From NCBI GenBank assembly GCA_040753915.1, contig JBFMDN010000118.1:1-7654 (forward strand): a stretch of 7,654 nt of DNA, read 5' to 3'. Numbering within the stretch: the stretch's first letter is position 1; every line of letters starts with the position of its first letter. This DNA comes from JBFMDN01 sp040753915 (GTDB lineage Bacteria > Desulfobacterota > Desulfomonilia > Desulfomonilales > Desulfomonilaceae). Below the pieces are notes generated by a model. The model was not told where the DNA came from. It saw nothing but the letters and a program-made list of their open reading frames with translations, and ran no database searches. A program made the position numbers and the translations under genes. Shown here in pieces: positions 1-5,596 of the stretch.

Positions 1-621
1 GGCAGCCTGAGTTCCACCAACCGTGACGCCTCCGCCGCCACCGCCGATGACAGGACCTTGAACTTGCTGTTGTCCGCCGCCACCGCCACCTTGGGCAGCT
101 TGAGTTCCACCGACCGTGACGCCTCCGCCGCCACCGCCGATGACAGGACCTTGAACTTGCTGTTGTCCGCCCCTACCGCCACCTTGGGCAGCTTGAGTTC
201 CACCAACCGTTACACTTCCGGGGCCTCCTCCACCTACCACAGCGCCTTGGACTTGCTGTTGTCCTCCGCGGCGACGCCCGCCACCTTGGGCAGCTTGAGT
301 TCCGCCCACCGTTACGCTTCCGGAGCCTCCTCCGCCTACCACAGCGCCTTGGACTTGCTGTTGTCCTCCATGGCGACGCCCGCTACCTTGAGCAGCTTGA
401 GTTCCGCCTACCGTCACACTTCCGGGGCCTCCTCCGCCGACCACAGCGCCTTGGACTTGCTGTTGTCCTCCGCGGCGACGCCCACTACCTTGGGCAGCCT
501 GAGTTCCACCAACCGTGACGCTCCCGGAACCACCGCCGCCGACCACAGCGCCTTGCACTTGCTGTTGTCCCCCGCGACGACGCCCACTACCTTGAACAGC
601 TTGAGTTCCGCCTACCGTCGT
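1..621 (-). repeat. In-gene tandem repeats, 102-base and 93-base units
   Basis: The GGCAGC/AGCAGC-type marker that opens each unit (plus-strand view) recurs at 1, 94, 187, 289, 391, 493 and 595, giving spacings of 93, 93, 102, 102, 102 and 102 bases. That is two 31-residue units nearest the window edge and four 34-residue units nearer the start codon. The 34-residue units carry RRR or RRH before GGQQQ and end GGGG(S/P)GS. The 31-residue units replace this with glycines or a single Arg, and change AVV to PVI. In the 34-residue units the tail alternates S, P, S, P along the protein, as expected if pairs of units were duplicated together. All spacings are multiples of three, so the frame is kept. 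Confidence 0.9.
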
Positions 622-840
622 ACTTGGGCTAAACGCAGCACCTCCGCCACCACCGCCGCTACGGCGGCGACCTTTTTCTACCAGACTCTCGTCGGTCTGG
701 GATGTCTGTTCCCCCACGACTTGGGCGCCTTTCCCAGTATCGGATTCTGCTCGAACCGGCGCTGCCACCATTACAACCAGCAGCAGCGCCATAAATCCAG
801 CACCCGCCAAGATCCCCAATGTGTTCCTGTTAATTGCCAT
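1..840 (-). CDS. Secreted glycine/glutamine-rich tandem-repeat protein, C-terminus cut off by the window edge
   Basis: Reading the minus strand from ATG at 840 gives 280 uninterrupted codons to base 1 with no stop, so the gene runs off the left edge. Residues 1-31 look like a Sec signal peptide: short basic start (MAINRN), hydrophobic core at about 8-27, and a V-R-A cleavage site before E32. Residues 32-70 are polar, with an RRR and a six-glycine run. From about residue 74 the protein is tandem repeats alternating a VTVGGTQAAQG segment and a QQQVQG(A/P)V(V/I) segment, separated by Gly- or Arg-rich linkers. A good ribosome site precedes the start. I recognise no named family. The pattern of short beta-prone segments between glycine turns suggests an extracellular structural, adhesive or amyloid-like protein, which is inference. 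The opposite strand is also open (58-1038) but lacks a signal peptide and a plausible start. Confidence 0.82.
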   Translation of the reverse strand, partial: MAINRNTLGILAGAGFMALLLVVMVAAPVRAESDTGKGAQVVGEQTSQTDESLVEKGRRRSGGGGGGAAFSPSTTVGGTQAVQGSGRRRGGQQQVQGAVVGGGGSGSVTVGGTQAAQGSGRRRGGQQQVQGAVVGGGGPGSVTVGGTQAAQGSGRRHGGQQQVQGAVVGGGGSGSVTVGGTQAAQGGGRRRGGQQQVQGAVVGGGGPGSVTVGGTQAAQGGGRGGQQQVQGPVIGGGGGGVTVGGTQAAQGGGGGGQQQVQGPVIGGGGGGVTVGGTQAA

Positions 841-848
841 TGTCTGAA

Positions 849-856
849 TCTCCCTT
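849..856 (-). promoter_or_regulatory. Ribosome binding site of the repeat-protein gene
   Basis: On the minus strand AAGGGAGA lies 8 bases before the ATG at 840. It supports that start over an in-frame upstream ATG at 939, which would add 33 polar residues (MNRKMMNVPEDSKQ...) ahead of the signal peptide and has no clear Shine-Dalgarno sequence of its own. An in-frame TAA lies further upstream of that ATG. Confidence 0.65.
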
Positions 857-1171
857 CGCAATTCTTGACAGGCTCTCAATTTTTGAGCGTCCTGTCGCTG
901 TTTGGAATCCTCGGGAACATTCATCATTTTTCGGTTCATGTATGGCACGAGCAGTGCCCGAACTGTTTGGGGACTCCCGAAGGATTCGTAAATAATTTAA
1001 GGCAATTGAACCGTTCCAATACTAATGTTCCCCCTTGATTGAAGATCAGCCCCTTGCTTCTCGAGCTTGTTGGAAGCCCGGTCGGCGTGACATTAAGCGT
1101 TGTAAGATCTTCTCACGCGCCTTTCTCGCCGTCTGGCGCCGGAAAGGATCTGCTTTCTTCAAGGAATTTAG

Positions 1172-1189
1172 TCGCCAATCTATTGGCGA
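1172..1189. repeat. Perfect inverted repeat, 8-base arms, 2-base spacer
   Basis: TCGCCAAT, then CT, then ATTGGCGA. An 18-base dyad with a 2-base centre is typical of a dimeric repressor operator. The centre is too small for a stable hairpin unless inner pairs open. It lies about 330 bases upstream of the repeat-protein start. Confidence 0.6.
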
Positions 1190-1309
1190 TATGGACAGTT
1201 ATAATCTCCTACTTACCTAGTCTTTTCGCTGACGATGCTCACTATGCTGTGAAAGGCAAGAAGCGGAGGAAGATTTTCACAAAAATAATTTTCATGGGAC
1301 AACGAGTGA

Positions 1310-1323
1310 ATCAGTGAACTGAT
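1310..1323. repeat. Perfect inverted repeat, 6-base arms, 2-base spacer
   Basis: ATCAGT, then GA, then ACTGAT. It has the same 2-base-centre geometry as the dyad at 1172-1189 but a different sequence. A related half (ATCAGTGAA) recurs near 1460. It may be an operator, or chance given its length. Confidence 0.4.
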
Positions 1324-1467
1324 CAATTATCGTGCCATTTAGGCTCCAAAGTCTTCATCGCATAAAGGCTTTGGCAAAGGGCTCCATTCTTAGCAAGGCC
1401 AATAGGTTCCCGTCGTTACGCGATCCGTTTGATTTACCGGTGCCCCCAGATTCGGAAAATCAGTGAA

Positions 1468-1499
1468 TCCACATACCATGTGGAATTGGTTCCATGGAA
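1468..1499. repeat. Cluster of overlapping inverted repeats
   Basis: TCCACAT (1468-1474) and ATGTGGA (1478-1484) can form a 7-pair hairpin with a 3-base ACC loop. TGGAA (1481-1485) can instead pair with TTCCA (1490-1494). The 10-base palindrome TTCCATGGAA occupies 1490-1499. The overlapping choices would be compatible with alternative RNA folds or a protein-binding site. No gene is evident immediately beside it. Confidence 0.45.
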
Positions 1500-2022
1500 G
1501 CGATTCCTTGTTCCCTGATTCTTGGATCACCAGATTGGGGGAAAGCGTCTGAGATCCTTGCTCCTGGAGGCCCTCTTGATCCATGCTGGATGACCTCGGG
1601 ACCGCACGCCTCTGTCTCCGAGGTGGCCGGGGCTGAAATGGGGCTTGCGTCGATGCCGGTAATCCTGTAAATTCGCGTCCGTCCGCCCCCCGGGTGGGTA
1701 GCATGACGGGGCTAACGGCAGACAGGCCCGTCCCAGTGCAGGATTTTGCTGGCGGTCCGCGTTGAGCCGGTCAAGGATTGTTGCTCTGCCCGCGGTGTGG
1801 CAAAAAGACACATTCCCAGGGAGGCATTCCCGCTGTCTTTGGTCGCGCACATGGAGCCCGGAGTCATGATGAACGTTGATTGGTCAAGAGCAGGGCTGTG
1901 AATTGGGACCTCGGGAAGAGTGTCGCGATGTTTTGGCATGAATGTTGCCCTTTCCCAAGTCGTCATGCCAGCCAAGAGGGTGTGGCGCCGGTAAGGGATC
2001 TTGGGTTCAGGAGTGAAAGGAG

Positions 2023-2313
2023 ATGCTGAAATACAAATGCTTGCTTTGTGGAATTGAATGGGGGGATTCGCAGGCTTCGGAGTCTGAAATTTCTCATGGG
2101 TACTGTCCTGACTGCATACGAGAGAGGTACACCGAAAAGATTCATGAGGCACAATTGAGGGCTGGGTACTCTGACTGCTTCAACCGCGGGTACAACGATT
2201 GCACGGAGCTGGGCTGCTGCTTTCGGAGTGCTTGCCAAGACTATTCGGTGGTCAAGTGGAGAAAAAGACTCCTCGACGCGGTTGATACGCAAGATATGGC
2301 AGATTGCCGTTAA
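2023..2313 (+). CDS. Small cysteine-rich zinc-ribbon protein (96 aa)
   Basis: A short cytoplasmic protein with no signal peptide or membrane segment. Two CxxC knuckles, C6-L-L-C9 and C28-P-D-C31, form a probable zinc ribbon with ISHG just before the second knuckle. A second cysteine cluster follows at C52, C60, C65, C66 and C71, which could hold another metal or stay as thiols. The last 25 residues are polar, with a basic KWRKR patch. An AGGAG at 2009-2013 lies 9 bases before the ATG; a second purine run (AAAGGAG) abuts it. The layout resembles small hypothetical proteins I associate with Desulfobacterota and Nitrospirota, of unknown function. It may act as a DNA- or protein-binding adaptor, but nothing here proves that. 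It stands alone: more than 300 bases and a predicted promoter separate it from the operon. Confidence 0.82.
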   Translation: MLKYKCLLCGIEWGDSQASESEISHGYCPDCIRERYTEKIHEAQLRAGYSDCFNRGYNDCTELGCCFRSACQDYSVVKWRKRLLDAVDTQDMADCR

Positions 2314-2531
2314 TCGAGTGGCCGAAACTGCATTCAACGTGCGTCACGTCCTCTGCCACGCCTGTTCGGATAATTGACCTTCTCCGGGTCGAGAACCTGT
2401 GGCATCCTCCCGAAGCATGACCCTTCTGCAGATCGAGCGGGCGTTGCCATATCAAGCGGCCCCTTCATTCTCCTGTCGATTCCCTGCATCCATCGTCATT
2501 CTTGATGCGTTCAACGACAACACGATCGGCA

Positions 2532-2560
2532 TTGACGGCCCCGGGAGAACGGTTCATACT
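2532..2560 (+). promoter_or_regulatory. Predicted sigma70-type promoter of the operon
   Basis: TTGACG at 2532-2537 matches the -35 consensus in 5 of 6 positions. After a 17-base spacer, CATACT at 2555-2560 matches the -10 consensus in 4 of 6. Transcription would begin near 2567, giving a leader of about 58 bases before the ATG at 2625. Placement, spacing and strand all fit, but only by eye. Confidence 0.45.
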
Positions 2561-2610
2561 GCGAGCCATTTAGACCATTCACACGCGATTGGAACCAAGA
2601 TCCGGGGTGT

Positions 2611-2615
2611 GGAGG
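2611..2615 (+). promoter_or_regulatory. Ribosome binding site that fixes the winged-helix protein start
   Basis: GGAGG sits 9 bases before the ATG at 2625. The open frame extends 12 codons further upstream to a TTG at 2589, but that start has no ribosome site and would place this GGAGG inside the gene. The ATG at 2625 is therefore preferred. Confidence 0.75.
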
Positions 2616-2624
2616 ACGCGCCAT

Positions 2625-3491
2625 ATGAGTGCCGACGCCCAGCAGAGAAAAGCAATCTTGAAGTTACTGCGGGACTCGGGTGTACCGCTGACCGTGAAGC
2701 AGGTTGCCAGCACCATATCCGGTTCGGCATCCCGCAAGAATGTCGCGGCAGTCAGGACGGTTCTTGACGAGCTGAAGGCCTCCGGGGACGCTTTTGAATT
2801 TCCCCCCGAGAGAATCGACCGAGAGCCCAGGTTCGGGGGCACTTCCCCTGTGGAATGGCTCGCAGCGAGAATAGTCGACAAAATCAGAGAAGCAGGCGGC
2901 CGCGTCACTGTCCGACAAGCTCGGGAGAGCTTACCGAAGTGGGGGCAGGGGTATTTCGATCAATGCGTCGGTAAGCTGGTCAAAGAGGGGCGACTCTTCT
3001 ATCTCACTGTACGCTTCAAGTATGTCCTGCTGTCTCAGCCGACACCCTTCGACCACCTGCTGCCAAGACAAGTGACAGCCTTGAAGGAGATCCTGGAACG
3101 GGTCAATCGGTTCCGCAAGAGCAGGCTCCCGCTCGAAGAGCTGCGGGCGTTCCTGGACGGATCGAATTCGGTGAAAGTCTCGAATGCCGAGAAATCAGGC
3201 CAGCCTTCAGAAGAATTGTTACGCGAATGGTATCAGAAGGACTTGCCGAGGCGAGGCGGGATTACCTCTATTCCCATATGGTGGACGTGGGGTCACTATG
3301 AATCCTGGTGTCTTTCCAAGAACATGAGACCGGATCTTGTTCAGTTTCACGACCTGATGAAAAGTCTGCATCGGACAGGCAAGATCGATTTGATTCCACA
3401 CAGCATGACCCAAGAGATCCCCACACGGGAAGTCGAGCTGTCTTTGAGAGGCCAGTACGGAGAGGTCCTGTACTACTGGAAATGGGTGTGA
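2625..3491 (+). CDS. Multi-winged-helix protein, first gene of the operon (288 aa)
   Basis: A soluble protein that appears to be built of consecutive winged-helix DNA-binding folds. Residues about 7-60 show helix - V-P-L-T-V-K-Q-V-A helix-turn-helix - recognition helix (NVAAVRTVLDELKASG) and a beta wing. Residues about 76-137 repeat the plan: WLAARIVDKIREAGG, VTVRQARESL, then FDQCVGKLVKEGRLFYL and a wing. Residues about 195-288 look like a third, longer helical/winged unit with FHDLMKSLHRTGKIDLIP and a terminal G-E-V-L-Y-Y-W strand. I see no catalytic motif. It likely supplies DNA recognition or a scaffold for the two ATPases encoded 10 bases downstream; self-regulation of the operon is an alternative. 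I recognise no named family. The start follows from the GGAGG site. Confidence 0.88.
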   Translation: MSADAQQRKAILKLLRDSGVPLTVKQVASTISGSASRKNVAAVRTVLDELKASGDAFEFPPERIDREPRFGGTSPVEWLAARIVDKIREAGGRVTVRQARESLPKWGQGYFDQCVGKLVKEGRLFYLTVRFKYVLLSQPTPFDHLLPRQVTALKEILERVNRFRKSRLPLEELRAFLDGSNSVKVSNAEKSGQPSEELLREWYQKDLPRRGGITSIPIWWTWGHYESWCLSKNMRPDLVQFHDLMKSLHRTGKIDLIPHSMTQEIPTREVELSLRGQYGEVLYYWKWV

Positions 3492-3501
3492 GAGGAGCAG
3501 C

Positions 3502-5595
3502 ATGACTGGGCAAACCGACAAGGAGAAGTATCGGAAGCTCAACCCGTTCCTCCAGAGCTCCGTCGGGGAGAATGTCATTTGGGGGGCGGATGCCAATGAC
3601 TTCTGCGACGTGGAATCGATTAATGAGCATGCTTTCAAAGCATTGATCCACGACATCGAGTCAGTTGACGGAGACCAGAAAACGAGAGCACGGTTTCTCG
3701 TGGGAGCAGCCGGATCCGGAAAATCTCATTTGTTTGCCCGTCTGAGGCGAAGACTTACGAAGGGCCAGTTTGCGTTTGTCGCCAACCCCCCTACTGCTAT
3801 ACCTCACATTAAGCGATTTATTCTCAAGAAGGTGGTCTTTGGCATGGCGAGGCCCGTCATGGGGAGCTTAGGCTTCCTGGAGTACTCGCAGCTACAGCGC
3901 ACGGTCTACACTCTCATGCAGAGAATTCTGACGCCAAAAGGATTGGATACCGGGCGAATACACCGATTTTGGAAAACGGTGAAGAGAGCCGATTATGAGA
4001 AGTTTGAAGCAAGGTTCGTGAAATATGTTTCCCGCGTCGGGCCTCTGGAAATTCCGATTCATCTGAGACGAGTCCTGTTTCGAGTGCTCGATGATGAGAG
4101 ACGCGACCTGGCTGCCGCCTGGCTTTCCGGCATTGAGACTCTGAGAGAATCAGACTACCAAAGCTTGGGGGTGACGGGTCCTCTCAAAGATGACGAGGTT
4201 TCGGAGGTCTTGAACCAGTTGGGCCACCTGTCCGTTGGGGTGGGACCGATAATCCTCATTCTTGACCAGCTTGACAGCCTTCTCAGACCTGACCAGGTTC
4301 GCGAAATAGAATCTCTGATGATCGATCTTAACGACAGTAGCCGAAATTGGTACGTTATTGTTAGTCTGGTTCAGCCAAGATACGACTTTTGGCTCTCAAT
4401 ACTTTCCGATCCGTTTAAACAGCGATTTGGCACTTTCAGGAATGCGTCGTACATGTTGCAGACGGTTGAGTTATCGGCCCTCTCAAAGGAGCACCGGCGC
4501 CAATTAATCGAGGCGCGCCTTGCTGCAGAGGCGCTCCAGACCCAACGCGCTGCCGATGGAATTACTGACCCCTATTATCCGCTTTCTTCGTCGACGTTTC
4601 AGGAGGTTATATCTTCCGATGTGTCCACCGCAAGAATGTTGATTCAGAAGGCACTCGATGCATATTATGCCTCAATCACAGATGGGATTCCGCCTCCGAC
4701 CAGGAGCCTAGCCGATTTTGTGGACCAACTTCTCGCCGCAATAAGTGTTGAACTGAGGGAGGAAGATCTCGCGGTTGATACCGCGTCCATCGCGGACCGG
4801 ATCGAGGAGCTGTTAACTCTGCTCTTGATCGCAAATAAAGGCTCAACTCCCAAGAGAAGCGACGGCCCCCTGCACACGGAAGTGAACAATTTCCAGGGCG
4901 TGGACAGAATCTACACCTGCGGTGAAAGGGAAGTTCGTGTTGTGTGTTACGACGTGCAGCAAACCAGCAAGTTTCCAAGTATCCTGAAGAAATTGGTCAA
5001 CGCGGCGCCAAACACGATTCTTGTTCGAGACGGACGAGTGAGCGTGTCTGGAAAAGCAACCAAGCAGAACCTGACCATTTTTCAGAAAGACAAGAAATTC
5101 TTTCATCTAAGCTTGGATCAGATACGGAATCTCCACGCTCTCGGCAATTTGCTCGCCAAGATGCGCGAGGGCGAATTCGAAAATGAGAGCACGGAACCCA
5201 AGCCGACCGAGAGGACCGTGTACGAGTGTCTGGCCGAGAAACGGGACCTGGTGGGAACGGATCTGGCGCAGACCTTATTGGCGATGATTGGCCTTGCAGA
5301 ACCCCCTGACAAAGATCCCCCAGGACCCGGTGGCCAAGGTACTTCAGAGTGGAAGAGCACGTTTCCGGCAGACGATCCGGTTGTCCTAGGAATCGCAAGA
5401 CTAATGGAAGCAGAACGATGGATGTCATTCGAGCGCCTGTGCGTGCGGGTCAACGCCCAAGGAGTAAACGCGCATCCCCAGCAGGTGTACGAGCGGCTAC
5501 AGGGAATCCCGATATGCGACAGTGTCACCATCTATCCCAGCCATGCGAGCTTGTTGGAAGGCATCGGGATCGTGGTCTGGCATACGGAGGAATAG
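3502..5595 (+). CDS. P-loop ATPase, ORC/STAND-like, with C-terminal extensions (697 aa)
   Basis: Residues 14-60 (NPF...INEHAFKALIHDI) form an N-terminal lead-in. Walker A is G68-A-A-G-S-G-K74-S-H. Walker B is at 250-258, IILILD255QLD, where Gln follows the Asp and a second Asp sits at 258, as in ORC/STAND-like rather than classical DEAD/DE-box ATPases. A sensor-1-like strand (WYVIVSLVQPRYDFW, 283-297) and a lid with QRF near 309 and ELSALSKEHRRQLIEARL follow. Residues about 460-555 form an alpha/beta region with a VRDGR motif, and about 570-697 look winged-helix-like. AGAGGAG ends 4 bases before the ATG, and the gap to the upstream gene is 10 bases, so the two should be co-translated. Likely role: ATP-driven DNA or partner sensing, or loading of the downstream nuclease. 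Its partner may be the winged-helix protein. The exact family is unknown to me. Confidence 0.93.
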   Translation: MTGQTDKEKYRKLNPFLQSSVGENVIWGADANDFCDVESINEHAFKALIHDIESVDGDQKTRARFLVGAAGSGKSHLFARLRRRLTKGQFAFVANPPTAIPHIKRFILKKVVFGMARPVMGSLGFLEYSQLQRTVYTLMQRILTPKGLDTGRIHRFWKTVKRADYEKFEARFVKYVSRVGPLEIPIHLRRVLFRVLDDERRDLAAAWLSGIETLRESDYQSLGVTGPLKDDEVSEVLNQLGHLSVGVGPIILILDQLDSLLRPDQVREIESLMIDLNDSSRNWYVIVSLVQPRYDFWLSILSDPFKQRFGTFRNASYMLQTVELSALSKEHRRQLIEARLAAEALQTQRAADGITDPYYPLSSSTFQEVISSDVSTARMLIQKALDAYYASITDGIPPPTRSLADFVDQLLAAISVELREEDLAVDTASIADRIEELLTLLLIANKGSTPKRSDGPLHTEVNNFQGVDRIYTCGEREVRVVCYDVQQTSKFPSILKKLVNAAPNTILVRDGRVSVSGKATKQNLTIFQKDKKFFHLSLDQIRNLHALGNLLAKMREGEFENESTEPKPTERTVYECLAEKRDLVGTDLAQTLLAMIGLAEPPDKDPPGPGGQGTSEWKSTFPADDPVVLGIARLMEAERWMSFERLCVRVNAQGVNAHPQQVYERLQGIPICDSVTIYPSHASLLEGIGIVVWHTEE
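5586..5590 (+). promoter_or_regulatory. Ribosome binding site that fixes the nuclease/ATPase start
   Basis: GGAGG lies 6 bases before the ATG at 5597, inside the last codons of the upstream ATPase gene. The open frame could begin at 5522, adding 25 residues overlapping the ATPase gene, but those residues do not look like a domain and that start lacks a ribosome site. With the ATG at 5597 the genes are separated by one base, which suggests translational coupling. Confidence 0.85.
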
Positions 5596-5596
5596 G

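Larger units (their letters stand above)
841..2022. other. Long intergenic region without a convincing gene
   Basis: About 1.2 kb between the start of the minus-strand repeat protein and the plus-strand zinc-ribbon gene. Open frames exist on both strands (for example minus 1390-1704 and 1712-2152, plus 1039-1317), but they overlap each other and lack ribosome sites. Their translations are low-complexity, rich in Pro, Ser, Arg and Thr, with no motif I recognise. I saw no tRNA, rRNA, tmRNA, RNase P or SRP RNA signature. The promoters of the two flanking divergent genes should lie here, but I could not pick convincing -35/-10 pairs. The region does hold several perfect short inverted repeats, listed separately. 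It could be a decayed gene, a noncoding RNA locus or regulatory DNA. Confidence 0.6.
2314..2624. other. Intergenic leader of the three-gene operon
   Basis: About 310 bases between the zinc-ribbon gene and the winged-helix gene. It contains the predicted promoter at 2532-2560 and the ribosome site at 2611-2615. A plus-strand open frame beginning at 2399 runs through it and into the winged-helix gene in another frame, and I do not regard it as real. I see no clear rho-independent terminator for the upstream gene. Confidence 0.6.

Noticed and set aside
58..1038. 326-codon plus-strand open frame rich in Leu, Ser, Ala and Thr repeats
   Set aside because: It is antisense to the glycine-rich repeat gene. 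The repeat lengths are multiples of three, so several frames stay open. It has no ribosome site or signal peptide, and its tail past 840 looks random.
1060..1075. CGAGCTTGTTGGAAG shared with about 5547-5561
   Set aside because: It is a 15-base match with no extension on either side, sits in unrelated contexts and is probably chance.
1039..1317. 92-codon plus-strand frame with a hydrophobic stretch (about residues 45-65)
   Set aside because: The start is TTG without a Shine-Dalgarno sequence and the rest shows no domain. The hydrophobic stretch alone is not enough.
1390..2152. Overlapping minus-strand open frames (1390-1704, 1527-1850, 1712-2152)
   Set aside because: They have no ribosome sites, a Pro/Ser/Arg/Thr-biased composition and no recognisable motif, and one overlaps the start of the zinc-ribbon gene.
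2399..2767. 122-codon plus-strand frame overlapping the winged-helix gene start
   Set aside because: It covers the predicted promoter and runs out of frame into a gene with clear domains, and it has no convincing ribosome site.
5522..5596. 25-residue N-terminal extension of the nuclease/ATPase
   Set aside because: It overlaps the upstream gene and has no ribosome site, whereas GGAGG lies 6 bases before the ATG at 5597.
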